14,134 nucleotides of DNA from positions 1 to 14,134 of the forward strand of contig DATDPZ010000325.1 of assembly GCA_035292525.1 (NCBI GenBank), read 5' to 3'. Under the pieces are notes generated by a model, which saw nothing but the letters and a program-made list of their open reading frames with translations, did no database searches and had not been told where the DNA came from. The position numbers and the translations under genes are program-made. Every line of letters starts with the position of its first letter. Within the stretch, counting starts at the first letter, position 1. This DNA is from VBAS01 sp035292525. Lineage in GTDB: Bacteria; Bacteroidota; Bacteroidia; Chitinophagales; Chitinophagaceae. Below are positions 1 to 7,599 of this stretch, one piece after another.

Positions 1-1142
1 TCTTCAATGATTTTTTTAACAGTGGAAAATCAGGTGGAATAATTTTAATTTTTGTCCCCATTATTTCTCTGGGGCTTGCAAACTCTCCCTGGCAAACCGA
101 TTATATTAACTTTTGGCAATTTAACTTAGCCGGAAAAAGTAACCTGCATTGGATTAATGACGGGCTGATGACTGTTTACTTTTTGCTCATTGGCCTGGAG
201 TTAGAAAGGGAAATTTATAAAGGAGAATTGACGGATATGAAAACTGCTTCGTTGCCAATCTTTGGAGCCATCGGCGGCATCCTGGTACCGGCGGGTATTT
301 TTTTATTACTAAACTACGGAACAGCCTCCCAGGCTGGTACCGGTATTCCCATGGCAACCGATATTGCATTTGCCATTGGCATTTTATCTCTTTTGGGTAA
401 CCGGGTTCCTGTATCATTAAAAGTATTCCTGACGGCATTAGCCATCATGGACGACCTGGGTGCAATTATTATTATTGCCATTTTTTATACCACCACTTTA
501 TCATTTATAAACTTATTTATTGCTTTAGGAATTTTCGGGTTACTCATTTTTCTCAACCGGCTGAAAGTTCACAACCTTATTCCTTACTTAATTGCCGGAG
601 TTGTTATGTGGTATTTTATGCTGCAGTCAGGTGTTCATGCCACCATTACCGGTGTGTTATTAGCTTTTAGTATTCCATTTGGCAGCGGTGGAGAAAAATC
701 ACCCTCTTTTATTCTTCAACACTTCTTACACAAACCGGTTGCTTTTTTTATTTTACCCTTGTTTGCTATTGCCAATACATCAATTGCTATTGGTAGTAAT
801 TGGATAAGTGGTTTAGGAGATGCCGTCAGCCTGGGAATTATTGCCGGACTTGTCATCGGAAAACCGTTGGGAATCTTTCTCTTTTCATTTATCGGGGTTG
901 GCCTTGGTCTATCTATTTTGCCTGCAGATCTGAAATGGAAAAATATAATTGGAGCAGGAATTTTAGCAGGCATTGGATTTACCATGTCCATTTTTATTGC
1001 ACTACTGGCATTTGATGATGCTGACTTAATAAAAAATTCAAAAATTGCAATCCTGTTAGCATCAATGATGTCAGGCATAATTGGTTTTCTATGGCTCCGG
1101 TTCACTCTTAAAACTGTCAAAGAAAAAGTCCGGGCAACCTGA
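1..1142 (+). CDS. nhaA: Na+/H+ antiporter NhaA (5' end cut off)
   Basis: Inner-membrane antiporter that exchanges Na+ (or Li+) for protons and serves pH and sodium homeostasis. The frame is open from base 3 to the stop at 1140-1142 (379 codons), so only about ten N-terminal residues are missing relative to the roughly 390 residues usual for the family. The first readable part carries the SGGIIL and WINDGLMTVYFLLIGLE signatures of NhaA. The ion-binding motifs are intact: PMATDIAFAIG, whose Asp corresponds to E. coli D133, and ALAIMDDLGAIIIIAIFY, with the D163/D164 pair. The Lys of GKPLGIF matches K300 of helix 10. Hydrophobic segments run throughout, as expected for 12 helices. The ATG at 168 is internal, not the start, because conserved NhaA sequence precedes it in frame. 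No hairpin terminator is visible after it. Confidence 0.95.
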   Translation, partial: FNDFFNSGKSGGIILIFVPIISLGLANSPWQTDYINFWQFNLAGKSNLHWINDGLMTVYFLLIGLELEREIYKGELTDMKTASLPIFGAIGGILVPAGIFLLLNYGTASQAGTGIPMATDIAFAIGILSLLGNRVPVSLKVFLTALAIMDDLGAIIIIAIFYTTTLSFINLFIALGIFGLLIFLNRLKVHNLIPYLIAGVVMWYFMLQSGVHATITGVLLAFSIPFGSGGEKSPSFILQHFLHKPVAFFILPLFAIANTSIAIGSNWISGLGDAVSLGIIAGLVIGKPLGIFLFSFIGVGLGLSILPADLKWKNIIGAGILAGIGFTMSIFIALLAFDDADLIKNSKIAILLASMMSGIIGFLWLRFTLKTVKEKVRAT

Positions 1143-1222
1143 AAATAAAAACCTGCCTGTCCTCAACAGCTTATCTATCCTGAACTAATCATATCCATCA
1201 TAAAAAAACATGCAATGAATAA

Positions 1223-1253
1223 TTGTAAACTGTTATCCGGGGTTTTAGTTTTA
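1223..1253 (+). promoter_or_regulatory. Weak candidate promoter of the DinB-like gene
   Basis: TTG at 1223-1225 and TAGTTTTA at 1246-1253 are 20 bases apart. The second element has one mismatch to the Bacteroidota -7 consensus TAnnTTTG. It would place the transcript start about 40 bases before the ATG at 1297. The match is imperfect and could be chance in AT-rich DNA. Confidence 0.25.
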
Positions 1254-1296
1254 TGGGTAAAAATTACAAGCTGATTTCAGTAAATTACACCAGCAA

Positions 1297-1806
1297 ATGA
1301 ACACATCATTTATTATACATGAACTTTCAAAAAACAAAAATGTTTTTAAAGAAATGCTGCAGGAGATTTCAGCAGAAATATATTTATGGAAACCTGCAAC
1401 TGGTAAATGGTGTTTGCTGGAAATTGTCTGCCATTTATATGATGAAGAAAGAGAAGACTTCCGGGCAAGGCTGAAACACATTCTGCAAACTCCGGCAGAT
1501 CCTTTTACCCCAATAGATCCACCCGGATGGGTAATGCAACGAAAATATATTCAACAGGATTATAACGGCATGTTGAACAAATTCCTGGAAGAAAGAGAAC
1601 AATCTGTTGCATGGCTGCAATCTCTTTCATCGCCTCCATGGGATCAGATTCACCGGCATCCAACACTTGGGTTGATTTCTGCCAATGAGATGCTGGCCGA
1701 TTGGCTGGCTCATGACTATTTACATTTCAGGCAAATCATAAAATTAAAATATGATTACCTGCAAAAACATTCAAATGAAATACTGACATATGCCGGTAAC
1801 TGGTAA
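1297..1806 (+). CDS. DinB-like (DinB_2) putative metal-dependent protein
   Basis: A 169-residue, probably cytoplasmic, four-helix-bundle protein of the DinB/YfiT superfamily. Family members bind a divalent metal through three histidines; some are thiol-dependent transferases or hydrolases, but most, like this one, have no known substrate. The N-terminal helix is followed by KWCLLEIVCHLYDEE (residues 37-51), which supplies His47, and the C-terminal helix has LAHDYLHFRQI (137-147), giving His139 and His143: the expected metal triad. Length is typical for DinB_2. The ATG at 1297 has no clear Shine-Dalgarno sequence. The 3' end overlaps the next gene by 17 bases, suggesting co-transcription and perhaps coupled translation. 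Family assignment is good, function is unknown. Confidence 0.8.
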   Translation: MNTSFIIHELSKNKNVFKEMLQEISAEIYLWKPATGKWCLLEIVCHLYDEEREDFRARLKHILQTPADPFTPIDPPGWVMQRKYIQQDYNGMLNKFLEEREQSVAWLQSLSSPPWDQIHRHPTLGLISANEMLADWLAHDYLHFRQIIKLKYDYLQKHSNEILTYAGNW

Positions 1807-2188
1807 AAAGAATTTCATACATAATAATATAAATGATTACATAAAAAGTTCCCCTCCGGAAATTCAAAAGCTTCTGGAAAAAATAAGAATTACTATAAAC
1901 AAAGCGGCACCCGGTGCAGAAGAAGTCATCTGTTATGGCATTCCCACTTTCAGGCTGAATGGGAACCTCGTTCATTTTGCAGCTTACAAAAATCATATCG
2001 GTTTTTATCCTGCTCCATCCGGCATCCGTGCTTTCCAAAATGAATTAACAATCTATAAATGTTCAAAAGGGGCAGTGCAGTTTCCTGTAAGCAAACCTAT
2101 CCCATCTGGCCTGGTTAGCAAAATTGTAAAATTCAGGGTAATGGAAAATCTGAAAAAAACAGTTATTAAACCGAAATTGAAGAAATGA
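1790..2188 (+). CDS. DUF1801 / YdhG-like protein
   Basis: A 132-residue protein of the DUF1801 (YdhG-like) family, which adopts the alpha/beta fold related to the Bacillus iron-chaperone-like Fra/YdhG proteins; no enzymatic role is established for most members. Visible family features are an N-terminal helix around SSPPEIQKLLEKIR, the core ICYGIPTFRLNGNLVHFAAY (residues 47-66) and the following HIGFYPAP. The C-terminus is strongly basic (VIKPKLKK). The ATG at 1790 lies inside the DinB-like gene in another frame and gives a full-length domain, so the overlap is probably real. It may form a two-gene unit with the DinB-like gene. The next gene converges, 48 bases away, with no visible hairpin between. 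Confidence 0.8.
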   Translation: MPVTGKKNFIHNNINDYIKSSPPEIQKLLEKIRITINKAAPGAEEVICYGIPTFRLNGNLVHFAAYKNHIGFYPAPSGIRAFQNELTIYKCSKGAVQFPVSKPIPSGLVSKIVKFRVMENLKKTVIKPKLKK

Positions 2189-2236
2189 AATTTTTCTATA
2201 GAGGCTTACAACCGGAATAATTTAGAAAAAATATTT

Positions 2237-2743
2237 TTAAGAAATACTTACCAGTTCCACTTCAAAGATAAGCATTGCATTGGGAGGTATTGTATAGTTG
2301 CCGGTGCTGGAATTAAAAACTCCGGCTGGACCATATCCTAATGTGGGAGGAATATATAACCTGATCTTTCCGCCGGCACCAATAAGAGGTACTCCTCTTT
2401 TCCATCCTTCAATAAGCTGGCCCAGTGTAAAAGCAGCGGTATTACTTCCTGATGTTTGATCAAACACAGTTCCATCCTGGTATTTCCCGATATACTTTAC
2501 ATTTAAAAAACTGCATTGTCCCGGCTTATTGCCACTGCCCGCAACATCTATTACATAATACATCCCGCTGTTTCCCAATTCCACTGCATTGCTGATATTG
2601 TTTGTACTCAGGTAAGAAGTTACCATTGATTTTTCATTGGCCGGTGCCACGCTGCTACCTGCAGAAAACTGACATGCAGTTTCCTCTTTTTTACATCCTG
2701 TCAATACAAATACAAAAGAAAAAACAAATAATACTTTCTTCAT
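2237..2743 (-). CDS. FKBP-type peptidyl-prolyl isomerase lipoprotein
   Basis: Predicted lipid-anchored peptidyl-prolyl cis-trans isomerase of the FKBP family, helping to fold proteins outside the inner membrane. The start was set at the ATG at 2743, giving 168 residues, because it begins a good lipoprotein signal peptide: Lys2-Lys3, a hydrophobic core and the lipobox LTGC with Cys17 as the lipidated residue. The track-style upstream start at 2773 would add ten residues before the signal. After a linker of about 55 residues, the FKBP domain spans roughly 75-166. The usual pocket residues are present: Tyr84, Phe94-Asp95 (TVFDQ), Leu110-Ile111 and Trp114 (QLIEGWKRG), Tyr137 (LGYG) and Phe160 (LIFEVEL). 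It is therefore likely active. It is divergent from the methyltransferase gene. Confidence 0.92.
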   Translation of the reverse strand: MKKVLFVFSFVFVLTGCKKEETACQFSAGSSVAPANEKSMVTSYLSTNNISNAVELGNSGMYYVIDVAGSGNKPGQCSFLNVKYIGKYQDGTVFDQTSGSNTAAFTLGQLIEGWKRGVPLIGAGGKIRLYIPPTLGYGPAGVFNSSTGNYTIPPNAMLIFEVELVSIS

Positions 2744-2770
2744 GATGCCTGCTTTAATAATTTTGAAAAG

Positions 2771-2778
2771 CAAATATA
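2771..2778 (-). promoter_or_regulatory. Candidate -7 box for the FKBP gene, inside a palindrome
   Basis: On the minus strand this reads TATATTTG, an exact match to the Bacteroidota TAnnTTTG element, 27 bases before the ATG. It is half of the perfect palindrome CAAATATATTTG (2771-2782), so the same -7 word also reads on the + strand at 2775-2782. No clear -33 TTTG was found on either side. Confidence 0.4.
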
Positions 2779-2867
2779 TTTGTTTGGTTGTAGTAATTAC
2801 ACTTTTATTACTTCACTAACTAATTAATTAACAATTTACATCCGGTGTAACAAAAACCACCTTATAT

Positions 2868-2875
2868 TATTTTTG
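2868..2875 (+). promoter_or_regulatory. Candidate -7 box for the methyltransferase gene
   Basis: TATTTTTG matches TAnnTTTG exactly and lies 40 bases before the chosen ATG at 2916. The -33 region holds only GGTG (2844-2847) at a 20-base spacing, so the call rests on the -7 word and its position. Confidence 0.4.
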
Positions 2876-2915
2876 AAGCATTAGAAATAACTCTTAAAAA
2901 TAAAAATTGAAACAA

Positions 2916-3554
2916 ATGGACGTAAAACAGGCATATGATCACTGGTCGAAACAATATGATACAAATATTAATTTAACCCGCGATCTCGAAGCCATTGCAT
3001 TCCGGACAGTACTTACTGAAATTAATTTTGATACCTGCCTGGAGATGGGTTGTGGTACCGGAAAAAATACCGAATGGCTGGCAAACAGGACAAAACAAAT
3101 TACTGCAGTGGACCTGTCAAATGAAATGCTGACTATTGCCAAAAAAAAGATCAAAGCAGCAAATGTTCAATTCCGGAAGGCAGATATTCTCCGGGAGTGG
3201 GATTTCATTAATGAAAAATACGACCTCGTCAGCTTTAGTCTTGTACTGGAGCATATTGAAAACCTTAATTCTGTTTTTAATAAAGTTTCAAAAGTATTAA
3301 ATAAGGAAGGTCATGTTTATATTGGCGAATTGCATCCATTCAAACAATACACCGGCAGTAAAGCAAGATTTGAAACAAATGAAGGAGTACAGGCAGTAAC
3401 ATGTTTTAATCATCATCTTTCTGATTTTATACATGCCGCAAAAAATAATGGACTTTCTATAGCAGATATCAATGAATATTTTGATAATAATGACAGGACT
3501 TCCGTTCCAAGAATTCTTACTCTGCTATTGAAAAATAATCAGCCTGTTGAATAA
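2916..3554 (+). CDS. Class I SAM-dependent methyltransferase
   Basis: A 212-residue, probably soluble, Rossmann-fold methyltransferase using S-adenosylmethionine; substrate unknown. Motif I is CLEMGCGTGKN (41-51), the acidic ribose-binding residue is Asp66 in AVDLSNEML, an Asp90 follows FRKAD, and the motif IV region is YDLVSFSLVLEHIENL (102-117). This is the UbiE/BioC-like Methyltransf_11/25 type, which acts on small molecules more often than on nucleic acid. A TTG at 2907 is in frame, but the ATG at 2916 is preferred because the protein then begins MDVKQAYDHWSKQYD, the normal opening of such enzymes. It stands between divergent FKBP and downstream rluF, 111 bases away, and probably has its own promoter. 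The pathway cannot be inferred from the neighbours. Confidence 0.85.
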   Translation: MDVKQAYDHWSKQYDTNINLTRDLEAIAFRTVLTEINFDTCLEMGCGTGKNTEWLANRTKQITAVDLSNEMLTIAKKKIKAANVQFRKADILREWDFINEKYDLVSFSLVLEHIENLNSVFNKVSKVLNKEGHVYIGELHPFKQYTGSKARFETNEGVQAVTCFNHHLSDFIHAAKNNGLSIADINEYFDNNDRTSVPRILTLLLKNNQPVE

Positions 3555-3563
3555 ATCTACCGT

Positions 3564-3599
3564 TTTGTATTCTGTTTTTATATAAACAAACTAGTTTTG
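3564..3599 (+). promoter_or_regulatory. Candidate rluF promoter
   Basis: TTTG at 3564-3567 and TAGTTTTG at 3592-3599, the latter an exact TAnnTTTG match. The 24-base spacer is longer than the usual 19-21. It would give a leader of about 60 bases before the GTG at 3666. Confidence 0.4.
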
Positions 3600-3665
3600 C
3601 AGAATCCATATTTGCCGGACTTATTAATTCATTACAGCTTTTATTTTCAATAAATTTTTTCCCAA

Positions 3666-4382
3666 GTGTCTGATAACACAACAAGTATTAATAAACATAT
3701 CAGCAGTACCGGGTTATGCTCCAGAAGAATGGCAGATACATGGATAGAAGAAGGCAGGGTAAAAATAAATGGAAAAACTGCACAGAAAGGCAACAGGGTA
3801 TCTGACAATGATAAGGTAACATTGGATGGGAAGCCATTAAAATCAAGACCAGAATTCATTTATATCGCTTTTAATAAACCACCCGGCATAACCAGTACAA
3901 CTGACCTCAAAGACAAAGACAATATCATTGATTATTTAAAATATCCTGAAAGAATTTTTCCCATTGGCAGATTGGATAAAGACAGTGAAGGGTTGATACT
4001 GATGACAAGTAACGGCGATATTGTCAATAAAATATTAAGGTCTAAAAACAACCATGAAAAAGAATATATTGTAACAGTGAATAAAGCAGTTACAAAAGAT
4101 TTTATAAAAAAAATGAGTGCTGGTATTCCTGTTCTTGGAGAGGTTACACGCAAATGTCATACAGAACAAATCAGCAAATTTGTTTTTAAAATAATTCTGA
4201 AAGAAGGATTGAACAGGCAGATACGCAGAATGTGCAGTTACCTGAATTATAAAGTTCAAAAATTACAACGGATCAGAATAATGAATATTCATCTCGACAT
4301 TCCTGCCGGTGAATGGAGATACCTGAATAATACGGAAATCAGGGAAATTCAATTATTGGTTTCATCCTCATCAAAAACTTAA
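3666..4382 (+). CDS. rluF: 23S rRNA pseudouridine synthase RluF
   Basis: Isomerises uridine to pseudouridine in 23S rRNA; the E. coli orthologue acts at U2604 and nearby, and also on tRNA-Tyr. The 238-residue protein has an N-terminal S4 RNA-binding domain (about 6-55, with GLCSRRMADTWIEEGRVKING) and an RsuA-type catalytic domain. The catalytic aspartate is Asp104 in FPIGRLDKDSEGL. Further hallmarks are NKPPGITST (70-78), NKILRSKNNHEKEY, MSAGIPVLG and LNRQIRRMCSYLNY. The resemblance to E. coli RluF is close along the whole length, which separates it from RluB and RsuA. The start is GTG at 3666: an in-frame stop at 3651 excludes any longer form, and the next Met (residue 22) would remove half the S4 domain. 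Confidence 0.93.
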   Translation: MSDNTTSINKHISSTGLCSRRMADTWIEEGRVKINGKTAQKGNRVSDNDKVTLDGKPLKSRPEFIYIAFNKPPGITSTTDLKDKDNIIDYLKYPERIFPIGRLDKDSEGLILMTSNGDIVNKILRSKNNHEKEYIVTVNKAVTKDFIKKMSAGIPVLGEVTRKCHTEQISKFVFKIILKEGLNRQIRRMCSYLNYKVQKLQRIRIMNIHLDIPAGEWRYLNNTEIREIQLLVSSSSKT

Positions 4383-4461
4383 AGAAATTGCGACAAAAAT
4401 AATTAGGAAAATCTGTACAAAGAGAAAAAACTCAACCGGAATACAGATTTTGATTTACCCG

Positions 4462-4500
4462 GCCAGCCATTTCCTTTTAAAATAAATAGCTGGCTTTTTT
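4462..4500 (+). terminator. Probable terminator of rluF
   Basis: Inverted repeat GCCAGC (4462-4467) and GCTGGC (4489-4494) around a 21-base AT-rich loop, followed by six T (4495-4500). The T tract follows only in the + direction, so it serves rluF. It ends one base before the stop of the convergent TetR gene. The long loop makes it moderate. Confidence 0.55.
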
Positions 4501-4501
4501 A

Positions 4502-5176
4502 TCATTTTTTTATACTGGAAAAAACCAGCCCTTCCAAAAAAGAAACAATCTTAGATTCATCTTTATCTTTCCCAAAATCAGTAAGAGACGGCAGGTTATT
4601 CATAAAAAAATTCTGGAAATGCGCCATTTCAATTATCGTACTGGATAATGATCTTGGGTATTTGTATTTTGGATTACACTCCAGGATTATAGCTCCGATT
4701 TTAGCACATAGATCTTTATAAGGTTGAAAAAAATGATCCTTATTGTCTTCAGTCACATGTTTCGTTAAATACGTTTTCGAACCTTCTGCAATGATAATCT
4801 GATGCAGAATACTTTCATTAATATAAGAAGTATGAATATCGTCTTCCACAGTGGTGGCCAATAACTGAATTATTTTTTTAATTTTTACTACAGGGTCCTT
4901 AATATTGTTTGTATTAACTGTAACCCTGTATTCAAGCCAGTTCCAGTACCAGGAAGTGATATAAAGCAAAAGTTTGTGCTTGTTTTCAAAATACCGGTAA
5001 ATGCCAGCTTCGGTAGTCCCAATAACTTCCGCAAGTTTTTTAAAAGTAAATGACTCAATCCCGTTTTTATGGATCAACTGTATACTATATGACAATATTT
5101 TCTTTCCCAATTCACTTTGTTCCGGATTCCTGAGAAATAATTTCTCATTCATCTTAATCTGTAATTGTATTTCCAT
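4502..5176 (-). CDS. TetR/AcrR-family transcriptional regulator
   Basis: A 224-residue predicted DNA-binding repressor of the TetR family. The N-terminal three-helix DNA-binding domain covers about 20-75; the helix-turn-helix is FTFKKLAEVIGTTEAGIYRY (43-62), followed by FENKHKLL. The rest is a helical ligand and dimerisation domain without recognisable ligand motifs. The start was placed at ATG 5176 (MEIQLQIKMNEKLFL); a GTG at 5233 would add 19 residues unlike the family's N-termini, and another ATG lies at 5152. The gene is divergent from the SulP-carbonic anhydrase-DUF2490 genes, the classic arrangement for a TetR regulator controlling its neighbours, so it may control that set and itself. 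The ligand is unknown. Its 3' end converges on rluF. Confidence 0.88.
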   Translation of the reverse strand: MEIQLQIKMNEKLFLRNPEQSELGKKILSYSIQLIHKNGIESFTFKKLAEVIGTTEAGIYRYFENKHKLLLYITSWYWNWLEYRVTVNTNNIKDPVVKIKKIIQLLATTVEDDIHTSYINESILHQIIIAEGSKTYLTKHVTEDNKDHFFQPYKDLCAKIGAIILECNPKYKYPRSLSSTIIEMAHFQNFFMNNLPSLTDFGKDKDESKIVSFLEGLVFSSIKK

Positions 5177-5254
5177 CAGCTTTCTTATTAAAAATGTGTC
5201 CGCTTTATAACCAGGTACAATTTGAAAGACCACAGGTTATTCGCATGTAAGCTG

Positions 5255-5262
5255 CAAAAATA
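5255..5262 (-). promoter_or_regulatory. Candidate -7 box for the TetR-family gene
   Basis: The minus strand reads TATTTTTG, an exact TAnnTTTG match, giving a transcript start near 5250 and a leader of about 75 bases to the ATG at 5176. No good -33 element is seen at the expected spacing. Confidence 0.35.
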
Positions 5263-5285
5263 GTTAAATGTTTTACAATTTAATT

Positions 5286-5323
5286 AGATAGTAATACTAT
5301 TATTTAAAATATAACTACTATCT
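5286..5323. promoter_or_regulatory. Candidate TetR-family operator in the divergent intergenic region
   Basis: ATAGTAATACTAT (5288-5300) is a perfect palindrome with six-base arms and one central base, the size of a TetR-type operator. The half-site TACTAT recurs at 5316-5321, exactly 21 bases after the copy at 5295-5300, about two helical turns. The outer pair AGATAGTA (5286-5293) and TACTATCT (5316-5323) forms a further eight-base inverted repeat. The right arm overlaps the predicted -7 box of sulP, and the palindrome covers its -33 region. Binding by the neighbouring regulator is inference. Confidence 0.4.
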
Positions 5324-5326
5324 TCG
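5319..5326 (+). promoter_or_regulatory. Candidate -7 box for the sulP-carbonic anhydrase genes
   Basis: TATCTTCG differs by one base from TAnnTTTG and lies 27 bases before the sulP ATG. No TTTG is present near -33; that region is occupied by the ATAGTA/TACTAT palindrome, which would suit a promoter controlled by a DNA-binding protein. Confidence 0.35.
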
Positions 5327-5353
5327 CACATTAAAACTAAAAAGTAACTGATT

Positions 5354-6910
5354 ATGGAAGTAAAAAACCTTTTTAAAGAAATAAAATATGATCTGCCGGC
5401 CAGCATTGTCGTTTTTTTTGTAGCCGTTCCCTTATGCCTAGGTATTGCATTGGCATCAGGTGCGCCACTGTTTGCCGGGATAATAGCCGGTATAGTTGGT
5501 GGTATTATAGTGGGTATTGCCAGCGGTTCTCCTCTGGGAGTTAGTGGGCCTGCGGCCGGGTTGGCTGTAATAGTGTTAACCTCTATAGCAGCGCTGGGTT
5601 CATGGCCGGTCTTTTTATTGGCAGTTGTGCTGGCTGGAATTTTACAACTTCTTATGGGCTATGCCAAAGCTGGTTTTATAGCTTATTTCTTTCCTACTTC
5701 AGTTATTAAAGGAATGCTCACAGGTATCGGATTGCTGATTATTTTAAAACAAATACCACATGCATTAGGATATGATAAAGATGCTGTAGGAGACCTCTCT
5801 TACTTTCAGGCAGACGGAGAAAACACATTTTACTCAATTTTAGAAGCTATTGATGTTATAACACCCGGAGCTTTACTCATAGCTACTCTTTCTATTGCAA
5901 TCCTGATATTTTGGGAAAAAGTATTATCGAAAAAACACAAAGTCTTTCAATTGATCCAAGGGCCCCTGGTCGTTGTAATACTGGGTATTGTCATGTTCAA
6001 TCTTTACAAAAACGGAACACTAAACTTCAGCCTGGCAGAAGACCAGCTGGTAAGGCTGCCCGTTGCAAATAATTTATCAGATTTTTTCAGCTTTTTTACT
6101 TTTCCCGATTTTTCTGCCATCACAAATTATAAAGTTTGGGAAGTAGCAATAGTTTTAGCTATTGTAGCAAGCCTGGAAACATTACTATGCGTAGAAGCTA
6201 CTGACAAAATGGATCCTCATAAAAGAATTACACCCACAAACAGAGAGTTAAAAGCACAGGGTTTGGGAAATTTCTTTTCAGGTTTGATTGGCGGCTTACC
6301 AATAACACAGGTTATTGTACGCAGTACAGCCAATATTTCATTTGGTGGCAAAACAAAAATGTCAACAATTCTTCATGGCGTATTTTTATTGATCAGTGCT
6401 ATTACCATTGCCGGAGTAATGAACATGATTCCGCTGGCCAGTTTGGCTGCTATCTTATTTATTGTAGGGTATAAATTAGCCAAGCCTTCTCTTTTTATAA
6501 ATATGTACAAAATGGGATGGGAGCAGTTTATTCCTTTTACAGCCACCGTTGTTGGTATTTTGGCTACCGATTTATTAAAAGGGATTACCATTGGAATTAT
6601 TTTTGGCATCTTTTACACTTTACGCCACAGTTACCGAAATTCTCATTACATGAAAGATGTAGTAACTACAGAAGAAGGGCACGAGGTACACCAACTTATA
6701 TTAGCTGAAGAGGTTTCGTTCTTCAATAAAGCCAATATCCTAAAGGAATTGGATAATATCCCGGCCAATTCAAAAGTGGTTATAGATTTCTCCAAATCAA
6801 AATCAGTGGCCCATGATGTGCTTGAATTAATAAGGGATTATGAGATAAATGCTAAAACCAAGAATATCGCCGTTGAGAAAATAAAATTTATTGAACCAGC
6901 TTATTTATAA
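5354..6910 (+). CDS. SulP-family anion transporter, probably bicarbonate
   Basis: A 518-residue inner-membrane transporter of the SulP (SLC26-like) family, whose members carry sulfate, bicarbonate or dicarboxylates, often with Na+ or H+. It opens with the typical DLPASIVVFFVAVPLCLGIA helix, followed by the hallmark SGSPLGVSGPAAGLAVIV region (about 57-74) and hydrophobic segments up to around residue 430. The tail of about 85 residues (KVVIDFSKSKSVAHDVLELI and following) resembles a short cytoplasmic STAS domain. Substrate is inferred from context: a beta-carbonic anhydrase gene starts 28 bases after its stop, and SulP/carbonic anhydrase pairs are usually linked to bicarbonate (BicA-like) rather than sulfate. 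No sulfate-assimilation gene is in the window. ATG at 5354 gives the full N-terminus. Confidence 0.92.
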   Translation: MEVKNLFKEIKYDLPASIVVFFVAVPLCLGIALASGAPLFAGIIAGIVGGIIVGIASGSPLGVSGPAAGLAVIVLTSIAALGSWPVFLLAVVLAGILQLLMGYAKAGFIAYFFPTSVIKGMLTGIGLLIILKQIPHALGYDKDAVGDLSYFQADGENTFYSILEAIDVITPGALLIATLSIAILIFWEKVLSKKHKVFQLIQGPLVVVILGIVMFNLYKNGTLNFSLAEDQLVRLPVANNLSDFFSFFTFPDFSAITNYKVWEVAIVLAIVASLETLLCVEATDKMDPHKRITPTNRELKAQGLGNFFSGLIGGLPITQVIVRSTANISFGGKTKMSTILHGVFLLISAITIAGVMNMIPLASLAAILFIVGYKLAKPSLFINMYKMGWEQFIPFTATVVGILATDLLKGITIGIIFGIFYTLRHSYRNSHYMKDVVTTEEGHEVHQLILAEEVSFFNKANILKELDNIPANSKVVIDFSKSKSVAHDVLELIRDYEINAKTKNIAVEKIKFIEPAYL

Positions 6911-6938
6911 CCAATTTTTCAAACTAAAAAATGAACAA

Positions 6939-7580
6939 ATGAAAACATTAACTAAAGAAATGCAAGCCGCCATTACACCTTCTATAGCGCTGAATTTATT
7001 AAAAGAGGGTAACAAAAGATTTGTAAATAATCTGAAAATAAACCGAAACCTGCTGCAACAGGCCAGCGAAACCTCTGACGGGCAACATCCATTTGCCATT
7101 ATTTTAAGCTGTATTGATTCACGAACTTCCGCTGAGCTCATCTTTGACCAGGGCCTGGGCGATATTTTTAGTGTCCGCATTGCCGGCAATATTATTAACG
7201 AAGACATCCTGGGTAGTATGGAATTTGCCTGTAAGGTAGCCGGATCAAAAATCATTGTCGTTTTAGGGCACACAAAATGCGGAGCCATAAAAGGAGCTTG
7301 TGACCATGTGGAAATGGGGAACCTGACTGCTTTATTAAGTAAAATACAACCGGCAGTTTATGATGAAAAAAGTGAAACCGGAAACCGCAGTTCTGCCAAT
7401 GCAGGGTTTGTTGAAAAAGTAGCTACTATCAATGTAAAGCGAACAGTGCATTCCATCATGGAAAGAAGCCCGATTTTAAAAGAAATGATTGAAAAAGCTG
7501 AGATAGGAATTGCGGGTGGTATTCATGATATTGCCACCGGTGAAGTAACATTTTACGACGATACAATAACCATTAAATGA
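6939..7580 (+). CDS. Beta-class carbonic anhydrase
   Basis: Zinc enzyme interconverting CO2 and bicarbonate; with no signal peptide it is predicted cytoplasmic. The 213-residue protein has the beta-class zinc and catalytic residues: Cys58, Asp60 and Arg62 in SCIDSRTSAE, then His111 and Cys114 in LGHTKCGAIKGA. The N-terminal LLKEGNKRFVNN and the RIAGNIIN segment are also typical. The ATG at 6939 was chosen over an in-frame TTG at 6891, which lies inside sulP and would add residues not typical of the family. It follows sulP by 28 bases and is almost certainly co-transcribed. Likely role: trap or supply bicarbonate moved by the SulP protein, for anaplerotic carboxylations such as the acetyl-CoA carboxylase encoded nearby, or for pH balance. 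Confidence 0.95.
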   Translation: MKTLTKEMQAAITPSIALNLLKEGNKRFVNNLKINRNLLQQASETSDGQHPFAIILSCIDSRTSAELIFDQGLGDIFSVRIAGNIINEDILGSMEFACKVAGSKIIVVLGHTKCGAIKGACDHVEMGNLTALLSKIQPAVYDEKSETGNRSSANAGFVEKVATINVKRTVHSIMERSPILKEMIEKAEIGIAGGIHDIATGEVTFYDDTITIK

Positions 7581-7599
7581 TTTGTTTTTTAAATTAAAA

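Noticed and set aside
168..168. ATG at 168 as the nhaA start
   Set aside because: The frame is open to base 3 upstream and encodes conserved NhaA sequence (SGGIIL, LHWINDG), so the gene is cut by the window edge and this Met is internal.
716..1120. Minus-strand open frame of 134 codons opposite nhaA
   Set aside because: It is the antisense of a clearly conserved gene, with no recognisable domain or start context; the same holds for other antisense frames such as 6905-7288 and 12845-13102.
2188..2237. Bidirectional terminator between the convergent DUF1801 and FKBP genes
   Set aside because: The region is AT-rich but shows no inverted repeat followed by a T run.
3666..3668. Possible frameshift at the rluF 5' end because no ATG is available
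   Set aside because: The GTG at 3666 gives a complete S4 domain and a full-length protein matching RluF from its N-terminus, so no damage needs to be assumed.
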